Source of the DNA: an uncultured Clostridia bacterium
GTDB taxonomy: Bacteria > Bacillota > Dehalobacteriia > UBA4068 > CALXSR01
Assembly (NCBI GenBank): GCA_944391215.1
Contig: CALXSR010000015.1
Span: 22,252-86,251 of the forward strand
Length of the DNA stretch: 64,000 bases
Direction of reading: 5' to 3'
Below the pieces are notes generated by a model, which ran no database searches, had not been told where the DNA came from, and worked only from the letters and a program-made list of their open reading frames with translations. A program made the translations under genes and the position numbers. Shown here one piece after another: positions 1 through 7,542 of the stretch (within the stretch, counting starts at the first letter, position 1; each line of letters starts with the position of its first letter).

Positions 1-490
1 TAGCATAAGCCAAACCTATTTTTTGTGTTTCTTTGCGGGTTTGCGACAAAAAAAGATCATAATAACCACCGCCATATCCTAAACGGTGGTATTTTTTATC
101 GAAAGCAACACCCGGTACTAATATGAAATCGATATCCACTGGTAATACCACTTTTTTGTTTACCGGTTCCCAAATTCCATAATGATCCTTTTGCAAGCGA
201 TCCCCCTGCTGATAGCGACAAGCATACATAACGCTTTTCTTCTCGTTATCACAAACCGGCACCAATACGGTTTTTCCTTGTTGCCATAAATAAGGAAACA
301 AAATAGCAACATCTACTTCTGAGGCAAACGGCAAATAAGCCATAATCATCTGCGCCTTTGCCAAAATAGGCATTTGTTTTAAATAATCCACAATTCGCGC
401 ACTTTTAAGAGATATGTCCTCAGCAAAAAGACAATTCCTTTTTTGTAATATTTGTTTTCGCAATTCTTGTTTTTTTTGCACAATTTCCAT
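1..490 (-). CDS. 5-formyltetrahydrofolate cyclo-ligase (partial, C-terminus outside window)
   Basis: ATP-dependent conversion of 5-formyl-THF to 5,10-methenyl-THF in cytosolic one-carbon metabolism. My translation starts MEIVQKKQELRKQIL and contains the family signature: an FILVPGVAFD stretch followed by HRLGYGGGYYDLFL, the substrate and ATP loop. About 163 codons are visible of a usual 180-190, so only the end is missing. The ATG at 490 is the first start in frame. The gene lies downstream of tsaD in the same direction but is separated from it by 334 bases, so it is probably transcribed on its own. Confidence 0.9.
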   Translation of the reverse strand, partial: MEIVQKKQELRKQILQKRNCLFAEDISLKSARIVDYLKQMPILAKAQMIMAYLPFASEVDVAILFPYLWQQGKTVLVPVCDNEKKSVMYACRYQQGDRLQKDHYGIWEPVNKKVVLPVDIDFILVPGVAFDKKYHRLGYGGGYYDLFLSQTRKETQKIGLAYA

Positions 491-824
491 CAAATAACCT
501 CATTTTTATTAACGCCCAGTTCCTTCATGCGCTTTGTTTTTTCTAAATCCAAGCGATATAATAGGTTTTTATTCAAAGAAAAACAGGACCAGGATTCCGA
601 TGAGCGGAAAAATCCAGCTTTTCACAAATCGCACATAGATAGCAGGCGTTTTTATTTCATTTTTACTGAATTTTTTTCTTATCTACATATGATTTCCACA
701 TAGGATATGCCCCTTTTAATAGTTATTAACAAAGTTATCCACATCATCAACAACTGAATTTTTGACAATTTTTCAGCTCTTCCCAAAAGAATAAAAAGGC
801 TTTCCTTCTTTTTATTTTGCAATT
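491..824. other. Intergenic stretch with DnaA-box-like repeats
   Basis: There is no gene here; it lies between the end of tsaD and the start of the cyclo-ligase. It is AT-rich and carries one exact DnaA box, TTATCCACA at 735-743. Three near matches lie on the same strand: TTATCTACA at 679-687, TTTCCACA at 693-700 and TTATTAACA at 723-731. A plus-strand open frame at 452-703 has no plausible ribosome site and is not called. Confidence 0.4.
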
Positions 825-1829
825 TTATTCATACAATTGCAAACCGGGACAAGCGTTTAAGGAAAAGTCCGCAAAGTCCTTTTTCTCCCATTTGCGCAAA
901 GCGGCCTGTGCAATCATCACGCCATTATCCGTACAATAAATAGGAGAAGGCCAAAGAATTTGCAAACCATCTGCGCGTTCTCGCAAACAATTACGCAAAC
1001 AGGAATTAGCCGCTACGCCGCCAGCCAGAACAATCGTATTGACACCAAATAATCGGGCCGCCCGAATCGCTTTTGCACTCAACACATCACAAATCGCCAT
1101 TTGTACAGAAGCCGCCACATCCTCTACCCGCCAAATTTCCCCTTTTTTCTCACACTGACGAATAAAGTTTAAAATAGCCGATTTCAAACCGCTAAAACTA
1201 AAATCAAAACTATCTGCTTCTAGCCAAGCCCGAGGAAACGTATATTTTTGTGGATCGCCATTTTGGGCAGCTTTTTGAATTGCCGGTCCTCCCGGATAAC
1301 CTAACCCAATGGCCCGGGAAATTTTATCAAAGGCCTCTCCTGCCGCATCATCTCGGCTTTGCCCCAATAACTGATATCTTCCCGGCGCTTTAGCCAATAC
1401 GATATCGCTATGACTCCCCGATACAATAAGCGCTAAAAAAGGATACTGTAAATTTGGATGTTCTATAAAATTAACCAACAAATGTCCTTCCAAATGATGT
1501 ACTCCAATGATAGGCTTACCAATGGCTTGCGCCAAACCTTTGCCATAACTTAATCCTACCAGCAATGCCCCTACCAAACCCGGCCCTTGCGTAACGGCCA
1601 CTGCATCTAAATCTTGCCAAACAAGCCCCGCTTTTTGCATCGCCTCTTCTACAGTCGGCGAAATAGCCAGCAAATGTTGCCGACTGGCTATTTCCGGCAC
1701 CACGCCGCCATATATCTTATGCACATCCACTTGGGAAGCTATGACATTTGCCAATACCTCCCCTTTATCGGTTATAATACCAGCCGCTGTTTCATCACAA
1801 CTGCTTTCAATTCCCAAAATAATGGTCAT
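825..1829 (-). CDS. tsaD: tRNA N6-adenosine threonylcarbamoyltransferase TsaD
   Basis: Transfers the threonylcarbamoyl group from TC-AMP to A37 of ANN-decoding tRNAs, acting with TsaB and TsaE, which are encoded just upstream. The N-terminus ILGIESSCDETAAG is diagnostic. The metal-binding HLEGH motif, the AGGVAANSCLR loop and the C-terminal DNGVMIA are all present. The ATG at 1829 has a GGAGG eight bases upstream; longer in-frame extensions run back into rimI and lack family residues. At 334 aa it is full length. It is the last gene of the t6A operon. Confidence 0.96.
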   Translation of the reverse strand: MTIILGIESSCDETAAGIITDKGEVLANVIASQVDVHKIYGGVVPEIASRQHLLAISPTVEEAMQKAGLVWQDLDAVAVTQGPGLVGALLVGLSYGKGLAQAIGKPIIGVHHLEGHLLVNFIEHPNLQYPFLALIVSGSHSDIVLAKAPGRYQLLGQSRDDAAGEAFDKISRAIGLGYPGGPAIQKAAQNGDPQKYTFPRAWLEADSFDFSFSGLKSAILNFIRQCEKKGEIWRVEDVAASVQMAICDVLSAKAIRAARLFGVNTIVLAGGVAANSCLRNCLRERADGLQILWPSPIYCTDNGVMIAQAALRKWEKKDFADFSLNACPGLQLYE

Positions 1830-1842
1830 AGCCGCCTCCATA

Positions 1843-2328
1843 CTATTTTTCAATTTCCAACCAATAAATAAAAGCATCCTCATTATTATCATTATAATAA
1901 TGAGGGCGCACTCCAGCAAATGTAAAACCAAACCTTTTATACAGTCTTTGGGCTGATATATTACTACGGCGCACTTCCAAAGTCATTCTTTCAATTCGGT
2001 TTAAAATAGCCTGCTGTTTTAAATATTCCAATAGCAATTCCCCAAAATGACGGCCCCGAAAATTGGGGTGGATGGCAATATTACTAATATGCCCCTCATC
2101 CAGAACTTTCCACATGCCCGCATAACCAATTAAATGACTACCATAAAATATCCCCACATAAATAGCCAAGTCATTTTCCGTTAATTCTTTTCGATAAGCC
2201 TCTTTACTCCAGGGGCTGGCAAAAGAAAGATTTTCAATTTCCACCATCTCATCCAAATAAGCTAAAGTTAAGGGACCTAAAGACAAAGCCGGCTCAAAAT
2301 CTTGTTCCTGTAAAGGTTTATCCGGCAT
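1843..2328 (-). CDS. rimI: GNAT acetyltransferase, RimI-type (ribosomal protein S18 alanine N-acetyltransferase)
   Basis: A GNAT-fold N-acetyltransferase of 161 aa. It shows the central beta-strand ISNIAIHPNFRGRHFGELL, which includes the acetyl-CoA-binding R-G-x-x-F/G-x-L loop. The C-terminal LEVRRSNISAQRLYKRFGF is typical of RimI. In this phylum rimI usually sits between tsaB and tsaD, as here. The start has AAGGAGGG five bases upstream and overlaps the end of tsaB by 11 bases. The last codons form a perfect 12-bp inverted repeat (see findings). The true substrate is unproven. Confidence 0.9.
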   Translation of the reverse strand: MPDKPLQEQDFEPALSLGPLTLAYLDEMVEIENLSFASPWSKEAYRKELTENDLAIYVGIFYGSHLIGYAGMWKVLDEGHISNIAIHPNFRGRHFGELLLEYLKQQAILNRIERMTLEVRRSNISAQRLYKRFGFTFAGVRPHYYNDNNEDAFIYWLEIEK

Positions 2329-3028
2329 GCGATCCCTCCTTACCTTTTGCCAATAGCCGATTTTCCGCCTCCGATAAACGCAAATAAAATGGTTCGATAC
2401 TGAAAGAATCCGTCACTTTATGTTCTTGCCAGGCTTGTTCTGCCAAAACGGCTACCGCGCTAGCCATAAAAAGACGGCGCGGCGGCGGACTTAATATTGC
2501 GCGTTCTCCCAATACTTCCTGTATACAAGAAAAATACGTTATTGTTCCATCTCCCATAAATTCAAAAATGGAGCAATCGGGCATTTTACTTAATTCTTCC
2601 GCTAGTTTCAACGGTTCTTTGGCACAATAATCCCAAAGCCTTTGCCCATTGTGATACAAACAACAATATACTTCATTTTTGCGCGCGTCTAAGATAGGCA
2701 CTGCAAAATGCGCCTTTTCTGCATTTTGCGCCAAAGCATCTAAAGTAATAATCGGAATCAACGGCTTTTGTAAAGCTTGTCCCCAAGCTTTAGCAGTAGC
2801 AATCCCAATTCGCAACCCGGTAAAGGAGCCAGGACCCACCGTTAAAGCAATGGCATCCATATCCTGCAATTGGCATTCCGCACCTTGCAATAAAGCCTCC
2901 AGCATAGGTAAAAACCGCTGAGAATGCGTTTTACCTAAGCAAAAGGAAAATTCAGCCAGCAAATTTCCATTTTCTATAATTGCCGCTCCTGATCCTTTTG
3001 TAGCGGTATCAATAGCCAAAATTGGCAT
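2318..3028 (-). CDS. tsaB: tRNA threonylcarbamoyladenosine biosynthesis protein TsaB
   Basis: A catalytically silent paralogue of TsaD that forms the TsaB-TsaD-TsaE complex for t6A37 formation. ILAIDTATKGSGAAI opens the actin-like ATPase fold, and LTVGPGSFTGLRIGIATAKAW is the signature helix. Length 236 aa is normal. A GAGGAGG lies nine bases before the ATG. It overlaps tsaE by 20 bases and rimI by 11, which indicates translational coupling. Confidence 0.95.
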   Translation of the reverse strand: MPILAIDTATKGSGAAIIENGNLLAEFSFCLGKTHSQRFLPMLEALLQGAECQLQDMDAIALTVGPGSFTGLRIGIATAKAWGQALQKPLIPIITLDALAQNAEKAHFAVPILDARKNEVYCCLYHNGQRLWDYCAKEPLKLAEELSKMPDCSIFEFMGDGTITYFSCIQEVLGERAILSPPPRRLFMASAVAVLAEQAWQEHKVTDSFSIEPFYLRLSEAENRLLAKGKEGSHAG

Positions 3029-3479
3029 TTTTTATCGCCTCCTCAATCCATGCTCTATCTTTTTCAGCACAGGTAATTTGTAAAATTCGGCTATCCTCTT
3101 TTTCCCCTAATACAAAATCAATTTGCACACATGTTGCCGGTAAAAAGGAGCCCAAATTTTGCGCCCATTCTATTGCGGTTAAACCAGGCGCTGTAAAGTA
3201 TTCTTCCAAACCCAAATCAAAAAATTCATCTTCCTCGCAGAGTCGATACATGTCCATATGATAAAAGGGCATACGCCCTTCATATTCATTGATTAAAGTA
3301 AAAGTAGGACTCACAATATGCCGCTCAATACCAAGCCCTTTGGCCAGGCCCTGACAAAAATGCGTTTTACCGGCTCCCATTTCCCCATTTAAAGCGATTA
3401 CTGTACCCGCAGGAGCCAATTTGCCCATTTGCCGAGCCAACGCTTTTGTTTCCTGCATACTATTACTGATAAACTGCAA
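3009..3479 (-). CDS. tsaE: tRNA threonylcarbamoyladenosine biosynthesis ATPase TsaE
   Basis: P-loop ATPase that drives turnover of the TsaBD complex. The Walker A motif GEMGAGKTHF, the SPTFTLINEY switch region and the IEWAQNLG segment identify the family. It has 156 aa. The start is a TTG codon preceded by AGGAGGG at six bases; no ATG fits. It follows the uracil-DNA glycosylase by 11 bases. Confidence 0.94.
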   Translation of the reverse strand: MQFISNSMQETKALARQMGKLAPAGTVIALNGEMGAGKTHFCQGLAKGLGIERHIVSPTFTLINEYEGRMPFYHMDMYRLCEEDEFFDLGLEEYFTAPGLTAIEWAQNLGSFLPATCVQIDFVLGEKEDSRILQITCAEKDRAWIEEAIKNANFGY

Positions 3480-3490
3480 TTTCTACCCTC

Positions 3491-4084
3491 CTACTCTTCT
3501 TCCGGCGGCGGCCAAGTTTGTTTGGGCAACAATCCTTTGATCCGTCGATATTCATCACGTACCTGTTGCATATCCTCCCATACCGGCCTCTTTTTACTTT
3601 CGTCCCGTAATAAAGCAGCCGGATGAAAAGTAGGCATAATACGAAAACTACCTTTGGTTACCCATTGCCCACGGTCTCTGGTGATGCGAGCATTTGGACT
3701 GACTAACACTTGCGTAGCCAAAGCACCCAAACAAACAATAATTTTAGGATGGATCACTCTCACTTGTTCCCGTAAAAAAGGCTTACAGGCTTCCACCTCA
3801 TTAGGCAAAGGCAAACGATTCCCCGGCGGCCTACATTTTACCACATTACAAACATAAATATCATCCCATGGCAATTCAGCAGCAGCTACAATTTTATCTA
3901 AAAGCTGGCCTGCTCGTCCTACAAATGGGATACCTTGCGCATCTTCATCCGCCCCAGGTCCTTCGCCAATAAACATAATGGTAGCCGATAAGCTACCTTT
4001 GCCGAATACCATATGTTTGCGCGTTGTTCCCAAAGGACAGCTATCACAATGCTGTAGTTTTTGCTCTAATTCAGCTAAAACCAT
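3491..4084 (-). CDS. Uracil-DNA glycosylase, type 4 (4Fe-4S)
   Basis: Excises uracil from DNA in base-excision repair. Four cysteines (C13, C16, C84, C100) are placed to hold the [4Fe-4S] cluster of family-4 UDGs. The active-site segment GEGPGADEDAQGIPFVGRAG and the FHPAALLR motif are intact. I start at the ATG at 4084 because GGTGAT just upstream matches the 16S tail; ATGs at 4090 and 4135 are alternatives. The C-terminal WPPPEEE tail is short and charged. It sits in the tsaE operon. Confidence 0.92.
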   Translation of the reverse strand: MVLAELEQKLQHCDSCPLGTTRKHMVFGKGSLSATIMFIGEGPGADEDAQGIPFVGRAGQLLDKIVAAAELPWDDIYVCNVVKCRPPGNRLPLPNEVEACKPFLREQVRVIHPKIIVCLGALATQVLVSPNARITRDRGQWVTKGSFRIMPTFHPAALLRDESKKRPVWEDMQQVRDEYRRIKGLLPKQTWPPPEEE

Positions 4085-4139
4085 TTTCATCACCACTTTT
4101 TTCTTCTTCTTTTTATTGTAAATCTCCGCGCGCATCCCG

Positions 4140-4844
4140 TCAACAGGTTCTCTTATTCGCTTCTCTTATAAAAGAAGCAAAAATAGCCTTAGAAGACGCA
4201 TCATTTTCAGCAGTAAGTTCCGGATGCCATTGTACCCCGATACAAAAATCATATTGAGGGGCAACCCAGGCTTCTAGCAAACCATCTTTACTATAAGCAG
4301 CTGCTTCTAAATTTTTAGCCAAGCATTTTATACCTTGATGATGAAAACTATTCACTTGCATTTCCTTTTTATTAATAATTTTTTGTAATTGCGGATGGAT
4401 AACAGTAACGGTATGACTACTATGCCAACCGGGAGCATTTTGCATATGTTGTAAATAATTTTTTTCTGCACAGTATAAATCTTGCCAAACACTGCCACCC
4501 ATAGCAATATTCACCAATTGCATGCCACGGCAAATCGCCAAAATGGGCAACGAGGCGCGTAGAGCATATTTTAACAAAGCAACTTCCCAATTATCCCTTT
4601 TTGGATCTACCGCCCCTAATCCCTTTTGCGGTTCCTCCTGCCAATAAAGAGGCGCAATATCTCCTCCACCCGTAAAAATTAAACCATCGATTGTTGCAAT
4701 GATTTCCTTTGCAAATATCGTTTTTTGCGGCGGTAACAACACCACGCTTGCCCCATATTTTTCCAAAACCTGTTGATAAGAAGCACGCAGTTGAAAACAA
4801 TTCTCTTTATAATCCATACCGCAACTTAAGCCGATGATAGTCAT
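4140..4844 (-). CDS. Class-I glutamine amidotransferase-like hydrolase (peptidase C26, PuuD-like)
   Basis: A cytosolic glutaminase-fold hydrolase of the gamma-glutamyl-GABA hydrolase group. The nucleophile elbow AICRGMQL places the catalytic cysteine at 105. The C-terminal IGVQWHPE supplies the His-Glu pair, and IDGLIFTGGGDIAP is the oxyanion region. It has 234 aa and a strong AAGGAGGG ribosome site. No polyamine genes are nearby, so the natural gamma-glutamyl substrate is unknown. It is probably the first gene of the UDG-tsa operon, whose next gene starts 56 bases on. Confidence 0.85.
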   Translation of the reverse strand: MTIIGLSCGMDYKENCFQLRASYQQVLEKYGASVVLLPPQKTIFAKEIIATIDGLIFTGGGDIAPLYWQEEPQKGLGAVDPKRDNWEVALLKYALRASLPILAICRGMQLVNIAMGGSVWQDLYCAEKNYLQHMQNAPGWHSSHTVTVIHPQLQKIINKKEMQVNSFHHQGIKCLAKNLEAAAYSKDGLLEAWVAPQYDFCIGVQWHPELTAENDASSKAIFASFIREANKRTC

Positions 4845-4929
4845 AAAATCCCTCCTTAGTTATTTTTATGTTTTTATTATCGAAAAAGAAATAAAAAGGG
4901 ATTTTGCTGACTCATTTTTCGCCAATATC

Positions 4930-4962
4930 AAAAAAGCATAGCTAAAATAGCTATGCTTTTTT
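4930..4962 (-). terminator. Rho-independent terminator
   Basis: Perfect stem AGCATAGCTA / TAGCTATGCT with a 3-base loop, flanked by six A and six T, so it could act in both directions. It lies just past the stop of the minus-strand membrane protein gene that ends at 4973. Confidence 0.85.
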
Positions 4963-4972
4963 CTATCTTCTT

Positions 4973-5527
4973 TTAATAATATCCTCTTTGTACCCGGCTG
5001 ATATTTCTGGGCGATACCCGCACCGTTAAATCCCCGCTATCCTGAATTTTATACTCATATAGCTCCTTATTTTTCATATCCTGTAAAAAAGTTTCCATAT
5101 AACGGAAGAAAGAGCCTACATGATGGTCAACCCCAATATAGTATTCATCCACAATGCGCTCTTTTCTTTCATCATGGCCATCGTAATATTCCTCTTCTCC
5201 ACCATAATGATAATTAATGTGTATAGAAGCTACCTCTGGATGATAAGTAACATCAAATACGATTGTTTCATCGTCTAAACTAGCATCAGCCACAATATTG
5301 ATTTTTTTATTACCATGAAAATCGTTGTGATAATAGTTAATAATCAAAGGTCTATTCTCTGATTCAATCTGCCTAACAAAGGTTTCAGTTTGCATAGCTT
5401 CTTGTTCTAACTGCTTTTCTCCAACAAAGTGAAAGGAGCTAAATTCTACAAAAGCAATACCGCCTCCCAAACCCATAAACAACAAGCCAACTAAAAATAA
5501 AGCGATGAGTTTTTTTCTTTGCGTCAT
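4973..5527 (-). CDS. Uncharacterised membrane-anchored protein of a PadR/DUF1700 operon
   Basis: 184 aa. One hydrophobic segment (about residues 7-28) is followed by FVEFSSFHFVGEK, which resembles the start of the DUF4097 proteins that normally close PadR-DUF1700 operons. The remainder has none of the usual DUF4097 beta-repeat glycines. It is instead unusually rich in His, Tyr, Asp and Glu, as in the NYHYGGEEEYYDGHDERKE stretch. Its start overlaps the DUF1700 stop (ATGA). Most of it should face outside. Function unknown; acid/histidine richness could mean metal binding, but that is a guess. Confidence 0.75.
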   Translation of the reverse strand: MTQRKKLIALFLVGLLFMGLGGGIAFVEFSSFHFVGEKQLEQEAMQTETFVRQIESENRPLIINYYHNDFHGNKKINIVADASLDDETIVFDVTYHPEVASIHINYHYGGEEEYYDGHDERKERIVDEYYIGVDHHVGSFFRYMETFLQDMKNKELYEYKIQDSGDLTVRVSPRNISRVQRGYY

Positions 5528-6621
5528 TTACTTTCCCCTCCCACAAAGACTCCTTTAGCAATTAAAAAGATGAAACTAATTAAACAAAGCATACTGCCAA
5601 AGGTGCCTAAAGTGATGCCAATTACAGGATAGCCTTGTATAAGTAAGGTAATCAGCATACCGAAACCAACGATAACAATTAGACCTAAACAAACAAAAGG
5701 CAACAATAAAAAGAAAACGCAAATTTTGAAAATAACCGAAAGCATTTTCGAAAGGAACCGAGTAAAACTTCCGTCGCTTTCTTTTTTTGCTCTTTCTTTT
5801 TTCACTTTTTTAGGGAAAATCCGTTTTTCCGTTTTTTCCCAGGCAGTCATCATTTCCTGCGTTTCCCCTATTTCTTTTTCTGCGTCAGCCAAATCCTGCT
5901 GTAAAGAAGCCACGGCGTCTTCTTTTTCTTGTGCCGTACCGGTCATCACATGATATGCTTTCGCTTCTTCCTTTGGATTGCGACCGGAAGAAGTAAAATA
6001 TTCATGTACTTTGATCGGATCTTCTCTTTTTTCTCGTACCAGCTCCAATTCATAGTCGTCGTCTTCCTCATCCACAAAATCGGTTAAAAACACCTTTTTC
6101 AAAAAAGCGTATAAGGTATAAAAAATCATAATAACATACACGATATTAAAGCAAAGGGAAATAATGCCCATAATAGTTCCGCGTAAAAAATGCGGTAAAA
6201 AAGATAATACGCTGCCTAAGGAGCCTAAAATCCATTCAAATGGAAAACGAACCAAAAACAAACAAAAACCAACCACACAAAGTTTTAGAAAAACCACAAA
6301 CAGCTCTTTTGGACTTTTTGTTATCAACTCATCAGCAATGGCTGAAATAACGCGTCCCAGCCTTTTCAGCCCTTTCATAATGCTTCTTTCTACATTCAGT
6401 TTGCCTTTATTATAGTTCGGATTGACATTATAAGCGTCCAAAATTTCATCGGCCAATTCGTCCACATCGCCGAAATCTTTAATCGCTTCTTCTTCACTTA
6501 AACCGGATTCTATCTTAATATCAATATGCTGACTGTATTCGGCTAAAATATCCAAGCGTTCCTGTTGCTTTAAAACGCTCAGTCTTTTTTCCAAATGACT
6601 CAAAAATTCATTTTTCGTCAT
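5524..6621 (-). CDS. DUF1700 (HAAS) domain membrane protein
   Basis: The N-terminal 75 residues, MTKNEFLSHLEKRLSVL through LSEEEAIKDFGDVDELADEI, are the DUF1700 helical domain that partners PadR regulators. After it come four or so membrane spans in two blocks (about residues 100-180 and 290-360). They are separated by a long charged, coiled-coil-like cytoplasmic loop with many Glu and Lys. At 365 aa it is longer than typical members, because of that loop. The ATG at 6621 lies inside the end of padR, so the two are coupled. Role in envelope-stress sensing is inferred from family context. Confidence 0.85.
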   Translation of the reverse strand: MTKNEFLSHLEKRLSVLKQQERLDILAEYSQHIDIKIESGLSEEEAIKDFGDVDELADEILDAYNVNPNYNKGKLNVERSIMKGLKRLGRVISAIADELITKSPKELFVVFLKLCVVGFCLFLVRFPFEWILGSLGSVLSFLPHFLRGTIMGIISLCFNIVYVIMIFYTLYAFLKKVFLTDFVDEEDDDYELELVREKREDPIKVHEYFTSSGRNPKEEAKAYHVMTGTAQEKEDAVASLQQDLADAEKEIGETQEMMTAWEKTEKRIFPKKVKKERAKKESDGSFTRFLSKMLSVIFKICVFFLLLPFVCLGLIVIVGFGMLITLLIQGYPVIGITLGTFGSMLCLISFIFLIAKGVFVGGESK

Positions 6622-6943
6622 CACTTTCACACTCCTTAATAAAAGCATCCACCTTATAGTGGAATTCTTGCCATTCCTTTTTTAAATTATCCTTGTATAG
6701 CTCTCCTGCTTTTGTTAAATGGTAGTATTTCCGCGGCGGGCCCTCCGTGGATTCCACCAAATAAGTTTCAAAATAATGTTCATTTGTTAGTCGCTTCAAA
6801 AGAGGATAAATCGTTCCCTCATTCACATCAATTACTTTGGATACTTCACTCACCAGCTCATAGCCATACATATCCTTTTTTGTCACCGATAAGAGAACGA
6901 CAAGTTCCAATACTCCTTTTTTGAATTGCACATTCAAATTCAT
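6608..6943 (-). CDS. PadR-family transcriptional regulator
   Basis: A compact 111-aa winged-helix repressor. The PadR pattern is clear: FKKGVLELVVLLSV, YGYELVSEV, NEGTIYPLLKRL and PPRKYYHLTKAGE. It has only a short C-terminal helix (PadR subfamily 2). It heads the operon with the DUF1700 protein and the anchored protein. It probably represses its own promoter, where an imperfect palindrome overlaps the -35 box. ATG at 6943 is chosen; GTG at 6946 is equally possible. Confidence 0.93.
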   Translation of the reverse strand: MNLNVQFKKGVLELVVLLSVTKKDMYGYELVSEVSKVIDVNEGTIYPLLKRLTNEHYFETYLVESTEGPPRKYYHLTKAGELYKDNLKKEWQEFHYKVDAFIKECESDDEK

Positions 6944-6967
6944 CACCTGCCTTATCTAACCATAATC

Positions 6968-7001
6968 ATCATACAATGACTACCTTGTAATGTCAAGTAC
7001 T
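6968..7001 (-). promoter_or_regulatory. padR operon promoter and probable PadR operator
   Basis: On the minus strand TTGACA (6991-6996) and TATGAT (6968-6973) are separated by exactly 17 bases, a near-consensus vegetative promoter. The -35 box lies in the centre of an imperfect palindrome, ACTACCTTG-N6-CAAGTACT at 6979-7001, a natural place for the PadR dimer to bind. Confidence 0.7.
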
Positions 7002-7044
7002 AAATTTTAAGTAATACCTTGCAAAGCATTGCAATGAAAAATAG

Positions 7045-7076
7045 AAAAAAAGAGCTGTAAGAATTCTTACAGCTCT
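7045..7076 (-). terminator. Rho-independent terminator after mazF
   Basis: Perfect 13-bp palindromic stem (AGAGCTGTAAGAA / TTCTTACAGCTCT, 7051-7076) followed on the minus strand by six T. It ends the acpS-nnr-alr-mazF direction of transcription. Confidence 0.85.
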
Positions 7077-7091
7077 TTTCTTATTCTTGTT

Positions 7092-7445
7092 CTATGTTAG
7101 TTCATCTAAATGGAAGCTAACCGATAAGGCCCTATCCACCCGGGTCATGGTTTGTTCGGGCAATGTAGCAATTTTTTGTTGTAATCGTCCCTTATCAATC
7201 GTTCGAATTTGCTCCGCTAATACCAAAGAATCTCTTTTTAAACCAGACTCATTGCCACGAATCGCCACATGCGTGGGTAATTTTGCTTTTCCTGTTTGCG
7301 ATGTAATAGCAGCAACAATGGTAGTGGGACTATACTGATTTCCAACATCGTTTTGCACAACCAAAACTGGACGCACACCGCCTTGTTCGGAACCTTGCAC
7401 AGGATTTAAAGAAGCAAAGAAAATTTCTCCTCTTTTTACTTGCAT
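7092..7445 (-). CDS. MazF/PemK-type endoribonuclease (EndoA-like toxin)
   Basis: 117-aa sequence-specific mRNA interferase. The starting VKRGEIFFASLNPVQGSEQGG, the core VRPVLVVQND and the TTIVAAITSQ segment match the EndoA group, with catalytic Arg and Thr retained. A ribosome site GGAG lies nine bases before ATG. In related genomes an antitoxin gene (ndoAI) lies between alr and this gene. Here only 97 bases separate them and no CopG-like frame fits, so the toxin appears to lack a neighbouring antitoxin. Confidence 0.93.
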   Translation of the reverse strand: MQVKRGEIFFASLNPVQGSEQGGVRPVLVVQNDVGNQYSPTTIVAAITSQTGKAKLPTHVAIRGNESGLKRDSLVLAEQIRTIDKGRLQQKIATLPEQTMTRVDRALSVSFHLDELT

Positions 7446-7542
7446 TTTTCATCACTCCGCAACAATTTCTTTATTGCAAAGCTTTACCAAAAAACACTTT
7501 TTTTATACAAGCTATGGAAAAATTTTTATTCCAATTGTTCTT

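Noticed and set aside
452..703. Open frame of 83 codons on the plus strand across the cyclo-ligase start
   Set aside because: No ribosome site, composition is Phe/Ser-rich as expected from AT-rich non-coding DNA, and it overlaps the start of a clear gene.
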